Shown: positions 17,532 through 27,141, counted from the first letter of the stretch. The stretch: DNA of 64,000 nucleotides from Massilia kyonggiensis (GCF_024756235.1 NZ_JANUGY010000018.1:19247-83246), one strand, 5' to 3'. Numbers and translations: made by a program. Notes: generated by a model from the sequence alone, not told the origin.

Positions 17532-19883
17532 ATGAAAGCATCCCAGAACGGGGGCAGCCCGGCCCCGCAGTCTCCTTCGCCGAAGCACACACCCAAGCGC
17601 ATCCTCCTGACCCTCCTCGCCACCCTGGCCGGCCTGGCCGTCTGCGGCGTGCTGGTGGTCGTGTTCGCGCTGGCGATGGCGTATCCGAACCTGCCCGCCC
17701 TCGACACCCTGACCGATTACCGGCCCAAGATGCCGCTGCGGATCTTCACGGCCGATAACGTCCTGATCGGCGAATTCGGCGAAGAGCGCCGCACCCTCGT
17801 CCACTTCAAGGACATTCCGGACGTGATGAAGAAGGCCGTGCTGTCCATCGAGGACGACCGCTTCTACGAACACGGCGGCGTGGACTACTGGGGCATCCTG
17901 CGCGCGGCAGTGCACAACGCCACCGGCGGCGCGCGCCAGGGCGCGTCGACCATCACCCAGCAGGTGGCCCGCAACTTCTTCCTGTCGTCCGAGCAGACCC
18001 TCAAGCGCAAGGCCTACGAGGCCCTGCTCGCGTACAAGATCGAAAAGAACCTCACCAAGAACCAGATCCTCGAGGTCTACATGAACCAGATCTACCTGGG
18101 CCAGCGCGCGTTCGGTTTCTCGTCGGCCGCGCAGATCTACTTCGGCAAGGATTTAAAAGACATCTCGGTCGCGGAAGCGGCGATGCTGGCCGGCCTGCCC
18201 AAGGCGCCGTCCGCGTACAACCCGGTCGTCAATCCGAAGCGCGCGCGCATGCGCCAGCAGTACATCCTGCAGCGCATGCACGACCTGCGCTACATCACCG
18301 ACGCCCAGTACGAACAGGCGAAGAACGAGGAACTCAAGATCAAGACGGACAGCACGGCGTTCGGCGTGCATGCCGAATACGTGGCCGAGATGGCGCGCCA
18401 GCTCGTGTACGAACAGTTCAAGGAAGACACCTATACGCGCGGCCTGAACGTGTTCACGACGATCACCAAGGCCGACCAGGACGCCGCCTACCTCGCGCTG
18501 CGCCGCGGCGTGATGGATTACGAGCGCCGCCACCCGTACCGCGGCCCGGAAAAATACATCGAGATCCCGTCCGCCAAGGGCGAAGCCGACGAGGCCATCG
18601 AGGCGGAACTGGCCGAGCATCCGGATTCGGACGACATCGTCGCCGCGATCGTGCTGCAGGCGTCGCCCTCGCAGGTGAAAGCGGTGCTGGCGTCGGGCGA
18701 AGAGATCACGATCACGGGTGCCGGCCTGGCGTTCGCCAAGGACTGGCTGTCGCCGAAGGCGGCCGCGACCCGGCGCGTGCGCCGCGGCGCCGTCATCCGC
18801 GTGACGCAGGACGGCGGCTCGTCGTGGAACATCACGCAGCTGCCGGAAGTGGAATCCGCCTTCATCGCGGTGAACCCGGACGACGGCGCGATCCGCGCGC
18901 TGGTGGGCGGCTTCGACTTCAACCGCAGCAAGTTCAATCACGTCACGCAGGCATGGCGCCAGCCGGGATCGTCGTTCAAGCCGTTCATTTATTCGGCGTC
19001 GCTGGAACGCGGCTTCTCGCCCGCCACCCTGATCAACGACGCGCCGATCTCGTTCGACGCCGGTGCGACGGGCGGCCAGGCGTGGGAACCGAAGAACTAC
19101 GACAACAAGTACGAAGGCCCGATGACGATGCGGCGCGGCCTGACCAAGTCGAAGAACATGATCTCGATCCGGATCCTGAACAAGATCGGCGCCCGCTACG
19201 GCCAGGAATACGCGACGCGCTTCGGCTTCGATCCCGATAAAAACCCGCCGTACCTGACGCTCGCGCTGGGCGCGGGCGCGACCACGCCGCTGCAGATGGC
19301 CGGCGCCTACTCCGTGTTCGCCAACGGCGGCTACCGCATCAGCCCCTACATCATCTCGAAGGTGACGGATGCGGACGGCAAGGTGTTGTCGGAAGCGCGT
19401 CCGGACCGCGCCGGCATCGACGCCAACCGCGTCATCGACGAGCGCAACGCGTGGCTGATGGACAGCATGCTGAAGGACGTGGCCCGCTACGGCACGGCCG
19501 CCAAGGCATCGCAGGTGCTGAAGCGCCCGGACATCGCGGGCAAGACGGGGACGACGAACGATTCGATCGACGCCTGGTTCGCGGGCTACCAGCCGCACCT
19601 GGTGGGCATCGCGTGGATCGGCTACGACCAGCCGCGCAACCTGGGCAACAAGGAAACGGGCGGCGGCCTGGCGCTGCCGATCTGGATCGGCTTCATGCAG
19701 AAGGCGCTCAAGACCGAGCCGGTGCTCGAGCGCCCGGTGCCGCCGGGCCTCGTGCAGTACGGCGACGAGTTTTATTATGCCGAGAGCCCGCCGGGTACCG
19801 GCGTGCAATCGCTCGACGTGGGACCGGTGGCCCCGGCGGCCGAGCAGAAGTCGCGCGACGCCGTGCGCAACGAGTTATTTTAA
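17532..19883 (+). CDS. mrcA: Penicillin-binding protein 1A (bifunctional peptidoglycan synthase)
   Basis: A 783-residue class A PBP (also called ponA). A membrane anchor (about 20-42) is followed by the glycosyltransferase domain: EDDRFYEHGGVD with the catalytic Glu, GASTITQQ, RKAYEALLAYKIE and the KAPSAYNP end. The transpeptidase domain has SSFK with active Ser480, SKN and KTG (671-673). A PBP1A-type insert (about 300-430) lies between them. It polymerises and cross-links peptidoglycan at the inner membrane. It stands divergent from pilM; the two families are adjacent in many proteobacteria. Its last 9 bp overlap the convergent cyaY. Confidence 0.96.
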   Translation: MKASQNGGSPAPQSPSPKHTPKRILLTLLATLAGLAVCGVLVVVFALAMAYPNLPALDTLTDYRPKMPLRIFTADNVLIGEFGEERRTLVHFKDIPDVMKKAVLSIEDDRFYEHGGVDYWGILRAAVHNATGGARQGASTITQQVARNFFLSSEQTLKRKAYEALLAYKIEKNLTKNQILEVYMNQIYLGQRAFGFSSAAQIYFGKDLKDISVAEAAMLAGLPKAPSAYNPVVNPKRARMRQQYILQRMHDLRYITDAQYEQAKNEELKIKTDSTAFGVHAEYVAEMARQLVYEQFKEDTYTRGLNVFTTITKADQDAAYLALRRGVMDYERRHPYRGPEKYIEIPSAKGEADEAIEAELAEHPDSDDIVAAIVLQASPSQVKAVLASGEEITITGAGLAFAKDWLSPKAAATRRVRRGAVIRVTQDGGSSWNITQLPEVESAFIAVNPDDGAIRALVGGFDFNRSKFNHVTQAWRQPGSSFKPFIYSASLERGFSPATLINDAPISFDAGATGGQAWEPKNYDNKYEGPMTMRRGLTKSKNMISIRILNKIGARYGQEYATRFGFDPDKNPPYLTLALGAGATTPLQMAGAYSVFANGGYRISPYIISKVTDADGKVLSEARPDRAGIDANRVIDERNAWLMDSMLKDVARYGTAAKASQVLKRPDIAGKTGTTNDSIDAWFAGYQPHLVGIAWIGYDQPRNLGNKETGGGLALPIWIGFMQKALKTEPVLERPVPPGLVQYGDEFYYAESPPGTGVQSLDVGPVAPAAEQKSRDAVRNELF

Positions 19884-20204
19884 TTTAACCGGCGCGCCGC
19901 CCTGCTGGGTGGCGAAGTCGGACAAGGACGTGAAGAACTCCGTGTCGTCGCGCGTATTGCGCCACTCGTCGCCCACGCGCTTGTAGTGGAAGCCGCCGGC
20001 ACGGGCCGCGATCCACATCTCCTGCAACGGCGCCTGGCTGTTGACGATGATCTTCGAGCCGTTGTCGACGAACTCGATCTCGAGCACGTTGCCGCTGCGC
20101 TTGCACTCGACGTCGACGATATCCTGCTCGAACAGGCGGTCGAACGCCTGCTCGATCTCGGCCAGGGTGGACTCGGCCAGGTCCAAAAATTCGGTTTCGG
20201 TCAT
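19875..20204 (-). CDS. cyaY: Iron-sulfur cluster assembly frataxin homologue CyaY
   Basis: A 109-residue frataxin: MTETEFLDLAESTLAEIEQ gives the acidic first helix, then VECKRSGNVLEIEF and the sheet segment QAPLQEMWIAARAGGFHYK. It binds iron and regulates the Isc machinery. The start at 20204 is supported by a GGAG site 6 nt upstream; an in-frame TTG four codons earlier is unlikely. It is divergent from lptM, and its 3' end overlaps the 3' end of ponA by 9 bp, so the two stop codons lie inside one another's frame. Confidence 0.93.
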   Translation of the reverse strand: MTETEFLDLAESTLAEIEQAFDRLFEQDIVDVECKRSGNVLEIEFVDNGSKIIVNSQAPLQEMWIAARAGGFHYKRVGDEWRNTRDDTEFFTSLSDFATQQGGAPVKLK

Positions 20205-20233
20205 GCTACACTCCAAAGTCTGCTAATCAAACC

Positions 20234-20518
20234 GTGATTCTAATCGTGAAGTCCCCATTTGCGCTCCTGACAAGCCTGGCGACCCTGATGGCGCTGTCGG
20301 CCTGCGGCCAGACCGGTCCGCTCTACATGCCCAAGCCGCCCGCCCGTACCCCTGCCGCGAACACCAGCGCGGCACCGGCCGGCACGACGAATACGCCCGC
20401 CGCGGCGACCCAGCTCACGCCGCCGGCCCCCGCTGCCGGCGTGACGATGCCCGTCGGCGACTCCAACGCCAACAATACGCAAGCCCCGAACCAGCCTTCG
20501 CCGGCCACCCAACAGTAA
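20234..20518 (+). CDS. lptM: LPS translocon maturation chaperone LptM (small lipoprotein)
   Basis: A 94-residue lipoprotein with lipobox LSAC followed by GQTGPLYMP, the hallmark of LptM/YifL. LptM binds the LptD/LptE translocon and promotes correct disulfide formation in LptD. The mature tail is a low-complexity Pro/Ala/Thr region, which is typical. Two GTG starts are possible: 20234 (used here) and 20246, which gives MKSPFALL, closer to other family members. Neither has a strong ribosome-binding site. lysA begins 8 bp after the stop, and cyaY-lptM-lysA is a conserved order. Confidence 0.85.
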   Translation: MILIVKSPFALLTSLATLMALSACGQTGPLYMPKPPARTPAANTSAAPAGTTNTPAAATQLTPPAPAAGVTMPVGDSNANNTQAPNQPSPATQQ

Positions 20519-20526
20519 GCACATCC

Positions 20527-21807
20527 ATGTCGCACTTCACCTACCAAGACGGCGTCCTGCACGCCGAACGTGTCCCTCTTTCCCAAATCGCCGCCGAACA
20601 CGGCACCCCGACCTACGTCTACTCGAAAGCCCAGCTGCTGGAAAACTTCGCCGGCTACGCGCGCCCGTGCGCGGGCCGCGATGCGCTGGTCTGCTACGCG
20701 ATGAAGGCGAACTCCAACCTGGCCATCCTCGACCTGCTCGCCCGCCAGGGCGCCGGCTTCGACATCGTGTCGGGCGGCGAACTGCTGCGCGTGATCGCGG
20801 CCGGCGGCGACCCGGGCAAGGTGATCTTCTCCGGCGTGGGCAAGACCGCGGCCGAGATCGCGCTGGCGCTGGAAAAAGGCATCCTGTGCTTCAACGTCGA
20901 GTCGATTCCCGAGCTGCACCGCATCAACGAAGTCGCGGGCCGCATGGGCAAGCGCGCGCCCATCTCGCTGCGCGTGAACCCGAACGTCGATCCGAAGACC
21001 CACCCGTACATCGCGACGGGCCTGAAGGCGAGTAAATTCGGCGTCGCGTTCTCGGACGCGCTGGACACCTACCGCACCGCCGCGAAACTGCCGCACCTGG
21101 ACGTCGTCGGCATCGACTGCCACATCGGCTCGCAGCTGCTGGACGACGCGCCGCTGCTGGAAGCGCTGGACAAGCTGATCGAACTGATCGACGCGCTGGC
21201 CGCCGAAGGCATCCACCTGCACCACGTGGACGTGGGCGGCGGCCTGGGCATCGACTACGGCACGGGCGAGGACTCGCCGGTCCCGATCTCGCATTACGTC
21301 GAGCGCGTGTTCGCGCGCGTGGACGCATGGCGCGCGCAAAAGCATGGCGGCCAGCCGATCAAGGTGATCTTCGAGCCGGGCCGCTCGATCGTCGGCAACA
21401 CGGGCGTGCTGCTGATGTCGGTGGAATTCCTGAAGCCGGGCGAGGAAAAGAATTTCTGCGTCGTCGACGCCGCCATGAACGACATGGCCCGTCCCACGCT
21501 GTACCAGGCGTGGATGGACGTCAAGCCGGTCGTGCAGCGCGCAAGCGATGCGGTGACCTATGACCTCGTCGGCCCCGTGTGCGAATCGGGCGACTGGCTC
21601 GCCCGCGACCGCGCGCTGGCCGTCGAGCCGGGCGACGTGCTGGCCATGATGGCGGCCGGTGCCTACGGGTTCACGATGGCGTCGAACTACAACACGCGCG
21701 GCCGCGCGGCCGAGGTGCTCGTCGACGGGGACCAGGTGCATGTGATCCGCAAGCGCGAAAACCCGTCCGAGCTGTTCGCATTGGAGACGCTACTCCCGAC
21801 CGCGTGA
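20527..21807 (+). CDS. lysA: Diaminopimelate decarboxylase
   Basis: A 426-residue fold-III PLP decarboxylase making L-lysine from meso-diaminopimelate. Motifs: YAMKANSN with the PLP lysine Lys60, HIGSQ, the phosphate-binding GGGLGIDY, EPGRSIVGNTG, and the catalytic CESGDW loop, then GAYGFTMASNYN. It follows lptM by 8 bp. Its last 18 bp overlap a convergent small gene on the minus strand. Confidence 0.97.
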   Translation: MSHFTYQDGVLHAERVPLSQIAAEHGTPTYVYSKAQLLENFAGYARPCAGRDALVCYAMKANSNLAILDLLARQGAGFDIVSGGELLRVIAAGGDPGKVIFSGVGKTAAEIALALEKGILCFNVESIPELHRINEVAGRMGKRAPISLRVNPNVDPKTHPYIATGLKASKFGVAFSDALDTYRTAAKLPHLDVVGIDCHIGSQLLDDAPLLEALDKLIELIDALAAEGIHLHHVDVGGGLGIDYGTGEDSPVPISHYVERVFARVDAWRAQKHGGQPIKVIFEPGRSIVGNTGVLLMSVEFLKPGEEKNFCVVDAAMNDMARPTLYQAWMDVKPVVQRASDAVTYDLVGPVCESGDWLARDRALAVEPGDVLAMMAAGAYGFTMASNYNTRGRAAEVLVDGDQVHVIRKRENPSELFALETLLPTA

Positions 21808-21972
21808 CCGGTCATCCGGCCACATCTGCGCCGCGCACGCGGCCGCCTGCTCGTTCCAGCGGCCGCCCAGGTCGAGACAGCGTTCGAGCAGGCCATAGCG
21901 CGGCCTCCCCATGCCGAAAACGAGCACGAGGGCCAGTACCACGACGATCACCAGCGCAAGAGGCCACTTCAT
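21790..21972 (-). CDS. Small membrane protein coupled to msrQ, function unknown
   Basis: A 60-residue protein starting MKWPLALVIVVV: one membrane helix (about 4-21) and a short cytoplasmic or periplasmic tail with CLDLGGRWNEQAAAC, in which two cysteines flank an LDxGGxW motif. The ATG lies 4 bp after the msrQ stop, so it is probably coupled. It overlaps the convergent lysA end by 18 bp. Similar CLDxGGxW tails occur in small unnamed betaproteobacterial proteins, from memory. No function known. Confidence 0.6.
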   Translation of the reverse strand: MKWPLALVIVVVLALVLVFGMGRPRYGLLERCLDLGGRWNEQAAACAAQMWPDDRSRGRE

Positions 21973-21976
21973 GTCG

Positions 21977-22618
21977 TCATGATCGCACGGAAGCCGGACC
22001 GACACGTTTTTCGGTGCGCGGGCGCGTGAAGCTCCACCACACACGCGCCAGCAGCAGCACGCCGACGACGCTGCCCCACACGATGGGCTGCTCGAAGTTG
22101 TGCTTGCCCGCCTTCATCCACCAGTAGTGCAGGATCGCCAGCGGCGCGATCGCGTAGATCAGCTTGTGCAGCCGGGCCCAGTTGCGGCCCAGGCGCTTGA
22201 TCATCCCGTTCGTGCTCGTCGCCGCGAGCGGGATCAAGAGCACGAAGGCGACGAAGCCCACCGTGATGAACGGGCGCTTCAGCACATCTTTCCACATGGC
22301 GGCCACGTCGAAGAAATGGTCGAACCACAGGAACGTCATGAAGTGCATGAAGGCGTAGAAAAACGTGAACAGGCCGACCATGCGCCGCACGCGGATCACC
22401 CAGTTCCAGCCCGTCAGGCGGCGCAGCGGCGTGAGGGCGAGCGTCGCACACAACAGGTACAGGGCCCAGTCGCCGCTGCCGTGCGTGAGGAATTCGACCG
22501 GATCGACCGGCACCCCTGTCGCCGTCAGCCAAGCCATGCGCAGGAACGGCAGCAGCGCCAGCAAAAAGATCACGGCCTTCAGGGCCTTCAACTGGCTGGA
22601 GGTAGGGTTGAACGCCAT
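21977..22618 (-). CDS. msrQ: Haem-binding membrane subunit MsrQ of the methionine sulfoxide reductase MsrPQ
   Basis: A 213-residue six-helix membrane protein of the ferric-reductase-like YedZ family. It supplies electrons from the quinone pool or a flavin to periplasmic MsrP. Likely haem ligands sit in FYAFMHFMTF and in ARLHKLIYAIAPLAILHYWW. It begins 11 bp after msrP on the same strand. The family and the operon partner make the call firm. Confidence 0.93.
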   Translation of the reverse strand: MAFNPTSSQLKALKAVIFLLALLPFLRMAWLTATGVPVDPVEFLTHGSGDWALYLLCATLALTPLRRLTGWNWVIRVRRMVGLFTFFYAFMHFMTFLWFDHFFDVAAMWKDVLKRPFITVGFVAFVLLIPLAATSTNGMIKRLGRNWARLHKLIYAIAPLAILHYWWMKAGKHNFEQPIVWGSVVGVLLLARVWWSFTRPRTEKRVGPASVRS

Positions 22619-22629
22619 GACCGCCCCGC

Positions 22630-23607
22630 TCAGTAAAATTTCTTGAGGTCCATGCCCGTGTACAGCGAGGCGACCTCGTTATAGCCGTTGAACAGCAGCG
22701 TCTTGCGCTTGGGCGTGAACAGGCCGCCCTCGCCGATGCGGCGCTCCGACGCCTGCGACCAGCGCGGGTGGTCCACGTTCGGGTTCACGTTCGAATAAAA
22801 ACCGTATTCGTCGGGCGCGATGCCGTTCCACGCCGTGCGCGGCTGGTCGCGCAGGAAGCGGATCCTGACGATGGATTTGGCCGACTTGAAGCCGTATTTC
22901 CACGGCACGACGATGCGCACGGGCGCGCCGTTCTGGTTCGGCAGCACCTGGCCGTACATGCCGACGGTGAGGAGCGTCAGCGGATGCATGGCTTCGTCCA
23001 TGCGCAGGCCTTCCACGTACGGCCATTCCAGTACGCGGCTCTTTACGCCCGGCATCTGGCTGCGGTCGGCCAGGCTCGTGAATTCGATGTACTTGGCGTT
23101 GTTCGTGGGCTCGACCTGGCGGATCAGGCTCGAAAGCGAATAGCCGACCCACGGAATCACCATCGACCAGCCCTCGACGCAGCGCAGGCGGTAGATCCGC
23201 TCTTCCAGCGGCGCCAGTTTTACCAGGCGGTCGAGGTCGATCGTCTGCGGCTTCTTGACTTCGCCTTCGATCTGCACGGTCCACGGCCGCGTGCGCAGGG
23301 TGTGCGCGTTGGCGGCAGGGTCGGCCTTGTCCGTGCCGAATTCGTAGAAATTGTTGTAGTGGGTCGCGTCTTCGAACGAGGTCTGCTTCTCGTTGGTCGA
23401 AAAGGCCGGGTTGCGCGTGGCCGGCAGCTTTTGCACGGCGCCCTGGGCGAACGCTTCGCGGGTCGCCATTTCCCACAGCGACGAGCCGACGACGGCCGAT
23501 GCCGCGACTTTGGCAAGGAAGGCGCGCCGGCCTTCGTAGACCTCGCGCGGCGTGATTTCGGACGGGAACGGCAAATCGATGCCGTTCGGATTTTTTCTGA
23601 TCAACAT
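22630..23607 (-). CDS. msrP: Periplasmic protein-methionine-sulfoxide reductase MsrP (molybdoenzyme)
   Basis: A 325-residue Tat-exported molybdopterin enzyme that repairs oxidised methionines in periplasmic proteins. The start MLIRKNPNGIDLPFPSEITP is the family N-terminus. A twin-arginine signal EGRRAFLAKVAAS follows, and the Mo ligand is Cys143 in RLRCVEGWSMVIPW. KYGFKSAKSIVRIRF is the conserved C-terminal part. The open frame extends upstream, but the start at 23607 has a GGAG site. Operon with msrQ. Confidence 0.95.
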   Translation of the reverse strand: MLIRKNPNGIDLPFPSEITPREVYEGRRAFLAKVAASAVVGSSLWEMATREAFAQGAVQKLPATRNPAFSTNEKQTSFEDATHYNNFYEFGTDKADPAANAHTLRTRPWTVQIEGEVKKPQTIDLDRLVKLAPLEERIYRLRCVEGWSMVIPWVGYSLSSLIRQVEPTNNAKYIEFTSLADRSQMPGVKSRVLEWPYVEGLRMDEAMHPLTLLTVGMYGQVLPNQNGAPVRIVVPWKYGFKSAKSIVRIRFLRDQPRTAWNGIAPDEYGFYSNVNPNVDHPRWSQASERRIGEGGLFTPKRKTLLFNGYNEVASLYTGMDLKKFY

Positions 23608-23727
23608 GGCGGCTCCGGCTGTATGTAATGTTTCTCGCGACATATCAACGTTACACCATCTGCAGCCGCAGGGTCGTCCGGGCGGCGATTTGTTACCAAT
23701 TGCCGCCAACGGACATAAACCGACATA

Positions 23728-24894
23728 TTACAACTTGCCGTAAGAATGCAGCCCCGACAGGAACATGTTCACGCCCAGGAAGGCGAACGTCGTCACGAGC
23801 AGGCCGATGAGGGCCCACCACGCCGCCGCGCGGCCGCGCAGGCCGGACATCAAACGCATGTGCAGCCACGCCGCATAGTTCAGCCAGACTATCAGCGCCC
23901 ACGTTTCCTTCGGGTCCCACGACCAGTAGCCGCCCCACGCCTCGGCCGCCCACAGCGCGCCCAGGATCGTGGCGACGGTGAAGAACGCGAATCCGACCGA
24001 AATCGCCTTGTACATCACGTCGTCCAGCACATCCAGGGACGGCAGGCGGTCGGCCAGGATGCCGTGCGACTTCAGCAAATAGGCCGAGCCGACCATCGCG
24101 GCGAGCGCGAACGTGCCGTAGCCGATGAAGTTCGCCGGCACGTGGATCTTCATCCACCAGCTCTGCAGCGCGGGCACGAGCGGCTGGATCTCGGCGGCGT
24201 CGCGGGCCACCGTGTACCACAGCAGGAAGCCGACGGCGGCCGAGATCACGAGCAGCACGAACGGGCCCAGTTGGCGCGTTGCATAACGCTGCTCGTAGTA
24301 CAGGTAGAACATCGCCGTGATCATCGAGAACAGGATGAACACTTCATACAGGTTCGACACGGGGATGTGGCCGACGTCCGTGCCGATCAGGTAAGACTCG
24401 TACCAGCGCACCATCATGCCCGTAAAACCCAGCACGACGGCGGCCCAGCACAGCTTGGAGCCGACGCTGCCGCCGAACGGCGAACGGGTAAGCAGGCCCA
24501 GCCAATAAAACACGGTCGAGAACACGAACAGCGCACTCATCCACAGGATCGCGGATTGGCTCGACAACATGTATTTCAGGAAAAACCGTTGGTTGGCGGC
24601 ATCCAGCGAACCGCCGTACAGCTGCACGGCCCACAGCGCCAGCAGCGCGACGAGCGGCATCAGCCAGCGCACTGGCTTGAACGTCCAGCCGACGAAGGCG
24701 AACGTCGGGGCGGCCAGGACAAGAATCGCCTGCTCGTAGATGTCCATGTAGGCGCCGAAGCGGCTCAGCGCGTACAGCGCGGCGGCCAGCAGGCCGGCGC
24801 CGAACAGCCAGTCGACGGCCGTGAGGCGCTTGAAGAAGCCCGGCGGGCGGGTGTACGCCGCGCCTTGCGCTTGCGATGCGGATGAAATGTCCAT
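23728..24894 (-). CDS. ccsB: System II cytochrome c maturation protein CcsB/CcsA (haem export subunit)
   Basis: A 388-residue multi-helix membrane protein with the tryptophan-rich WWD haem-handling segment EAWGGYWSWDPKETWALIVW and conserved histidines (HVPANFIGYG, WLHMRL). With ResB it moves haem across the membrane and attaches it to apocytochrome CxxCH motifs. The gene begins 30 bp after resB, on the same strand, completing the two-part system II machinery. The name differs between species (ccsA, ccsB, resC). Confidence 0.93.
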   Translation of the reverse strand: MDISSASQAQGAAYTRPPGFFKRLTAVDWLFGAGLLAAALYALSRFGAYMDIYEQAILVLAAPTFAFVGWTFKPVRWLMPLVALLALWAVQLYGGSLDAANQRFFLKYMLSSQSAILWMSALFVFSTVFYWLGLLTRSPFGGSVGSKLCWAAVVLGFTGMMVRWYESYLIGTDVGHIPVSNLYEVFILFSMITAMFYLYYEQRYATRQLGPFVLLVISAAVGFLLWYTVARDAAEIQPLVPALQSWWMKIHVPANFIGYGTFALAAMVGSAYLLKSHGILADRLPSLDVLDDVMYKAISVGFAFFTVATILGALWAAEAWGGYWSWDPKETWALIVWLNYAAWLHMRLMSGLRGRAAAWWALIGLLVTTFAFLGVNMFLSGLHSYGKL

Positions 24895-24924
24895 GGGTGT
24901 CTCCTGTTTCCTTGCTCTGCTAGC

Positions 24925-27018
24925 TTACGCCGATTGCGGCAATTTGGTCTTCAAGTCTTCGAATTCGCGCTCGAAATCGAGCGTTTTGCGCTGGGTGCTC
25001 ATCGCCATCAGCGCGTGCGCGCCGCCGCCAGGTGCCGGCTTCACCCACACCCACACGCGGCGCTCGCGGATGTAGAACATCGCGAAGATGCCCAGCACCA
25101 GCAGCAAACAGCCCACGTAGACCACTTTCTTGCCGGGCGAGCGCGTCACCTGCAGTACCGAGGCTTTCACTTCCTTGAAATCGTCCAGCGCCAGGAAGAC
25201 GGGCGCGCCGTAGAAGAAGCTGTCCGACAGGGCGTTCGTCGCCTGCTGCAGGAAACGGCCATGGGCTTCCGTCGGCGTGGCGGGCTGCTCGCCGGCGCGC
25301 ACGCGCGCGGCCTGCCACAGCTCCCACATGGCGCCGTTGAGCATCTTCATGAACACGGTGGCCGCCTTTTCCTGCTCCGCGGCCGGGATGCGCTCGAGGA
25401 ATTTCGACACGGCCAGATAGCCGCCCTGGTTGCCGTCGCCCGCGAAGATGGCCAAGGTCTTGGCGGCCGATTCCTGCAACTGCGCGGACAGCGCCCCGCT
25501 CGCGTCGCCCGGCGGCAGCGCGCGCGCGGCATAGCGACGGGCCGCTTCTTCACGCAGCGACGGGTCCGCGAGCGCGGCGCGCAGGCGCATCCATTCGCGC
25601 AGGCCATGGTCGTCGTCGGCCGGGATACGCAGGAAGCTGAATTGATCGGACGGATTGCTGCGCACGCCGGCCAGGAACACCTCGTGGCCCTCCAGCGTCA
25701 CGGGCTGCATGTAGTTCAGGTATTCGCGCGCCTGGCCGGTCTTGTCGCGCAATTTATATTGCACGCTGGGGCCGACATTCTTCAGGTCCTTGTTGCCCAC
25801 GTTCTTCGCGGCCGAGCCCGAGTGCTGGGACAAGGTCTGGGACAACTGTTCCTCGAGGCTCTTGCCCTTGGTGACAGCGCGCGCGTCGTTGTTCTGGCTC
25901 GTGTTCTCGACGTTGAACGGCCGGAACCCCGACCATTCGACGGAATAGACGTCGGCGCCCTGCTTCAACTCGGTCGCATTGCCGACTTCGCCCTCGAAGG
26001 CAAACGATTTGTCGCTTGTGCCCGTCATCGGCCAGCCCGTCAGCTTCAGCTTGCTGCCGCCATCCTCGAAGCTGGACTGGTAGACGGCGATGCCGCGGTA
26101 GATCAGCGGCTGGTTGACCTTGATGGTGGCGGGGAAGGTCTTGCCCGTCTCGTGGTCGCGGATCACGACTTCGCTGGCGAACAGCTTCGGCATGCCCGTC
26201 GAGTAGAAGTCGATGATGAATTTGCGCAGCTCGATGGTGAACGGCAGATCCTGCACGAGCACGCCGTCGGCCTGCTGGAGCAGCGCGGTGTCGCTCGCCT
26301 GGCCTTCCGGAATCATCGTATTGCCGCGGAAGGTCGGGTTGCCGAGGCCCAGGCGGTGCTGCGGCGGGATGGCGGAGATCAGGCCCGTGCCGGCATACGG
26401 CGTCTTGCCCATAAACCATTGTTGGAAGCGGATAGGCAGGTTCGAATCGAGCAGGCCGCCCAGCAGGATCACGATGATGGCCGTGTGCGCGAAGATATAG
26501 CCGAACTTGTTGCCGGCGCCCTTTTTCGCGGCGACGAGCACGCCGCCCGCCTTGTCGACCATCTTCGTCTTGTAGCCGGCGTCGACGAGGCGGGCCGCGG
26601 TCTGCTGCGCGAGCGGGACCATGTCCAGCGGCGCCGTCCATTCGCTCCGGTGGTGGAAATTGCGCAGGGATTCTTCACGCACCGAATCGCGCCAGCTCTG
26701 CATGTCGCGGATCATTTTCGGCGCATTGCGCGCGATGCACAGGCTCGTGGACACGATCAGGAACGCGAGGATCAGCAGGAACCACCAGGCCGAATAGACC
26801 GTGTACAGGCTGAGTTTGCGGAACACCTCGAACCAGAACGGGCCGAACTGGTTGATGTAGTCCGGCATCGCCCGGTCCTGCTGCAGGATGGTACCGATGA
26901 TGGCGGCAATCGCGATCATGACCAACAAGGTGATCGCGAAACGCATCGAGGACAGCAGTTCGACCGCTTCGGCCACGCCGCGCCGGCGCGTCTTCAGTTC
27001 AATTCCGGTGGTGCTCAT
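24925..27018 (-). CDS. resB: ResB-family cytochrome c maturation protein
   Basis: A 697-residue protein with membrane helices near residues 28-45, 75-95 and 170-190, a large periplasmic domain (about 200-620) and a final helix (about 640-660, YVGCLLLVLGIFAMFYIRERR). SSMRFAITLLVMIAIAAIIGT is the family N-terminal signature. ResB is the apocytochrome partner of CcsB in system II haem attachment. It lies between cytochrome c4 and ccsB. Confidence 0.93.
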   Translation of the reverse strand: MSTTGIELKTRRRGVAEAVELLSSMRFAITLLVMIAIAAIIGTILQQDRAMPDYINQFGPFWFEVFRKLSLYTVYSAWWFLLILAFLIVSTSLCIARNAPKMIRDMQSWRDSVREESLRNFHHRSEWTAPLDMVPLAQQTAARLVDAGYKTKMVDKAGGVLVAAKKGAGNKFGYIFAHTAIIVILLGGLLDSNLPIRFQQWFMGKTPYAGTGLISAIPPQHRLGLGNPTFRGNTMIPEGQASDTALLQQADGVLVQDLPFTIELRKFIIDFYSTGMPKLFASEVVIRDHETGKTFPATIKVNQPLIYRGIAVYQSSFEDGGSKLKLTGWPMTGTSDKSFAFEGEVGNATELKQGADVYSVEWSGFRPFNVENTSQNNDARAVTKGKSLEEQLSQTLSQHSGSAAKNVGNKDLKNVGPSVQYKLRDKTGQAREYLNYMQPVTLEGHEVFLAGVRSNPSDQFSFLRIPADDDHGLREWMRLRAALADPSLREEAARRYAARALPPGDASGALSAQLQESAAKTLAIFAGDGNQGGYLAVSKFLERIPAAEQEKAATVFMKMLNGAMWELWQAARVRAGEQPATPTEAHGRFLQQATNALSDSFFYGAPVFLALDDFKEVKASVLQVTRSPGKKVVYVGCLLLVLGIFAMFYIRERRVWVWVKPAPGGGAHALMAMSTQRKTLDFEREFEDLKTKLPQSA

Positions 27019-27058
27019 CGACTTTCACTCTAGACACAACATTCATTGAGGATACAAC

Positions 27059-27089
27059 AAAAGGGCGCACCGCTTGCGCGGCCGCCCTT
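27059..27089 (-). terminator. Terminator after cytochrome c4
   Basis: AAGGGCG / CGCCCTT outer stem with an inner CCGC / GCGG stem and a small internal loop, followed on the minus strand by TTTTGTTGTA. It lies between the cytochrome c4 stop and resB, so resB probably has its own transcription or depends on read-through. Confidence 0.7.
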
Positions 27090-27141
27090 CCCTGTTGTCC
27101 TGCTTTTTTTATTGTAGGCCGATTATTCGGCTCTAATTACT

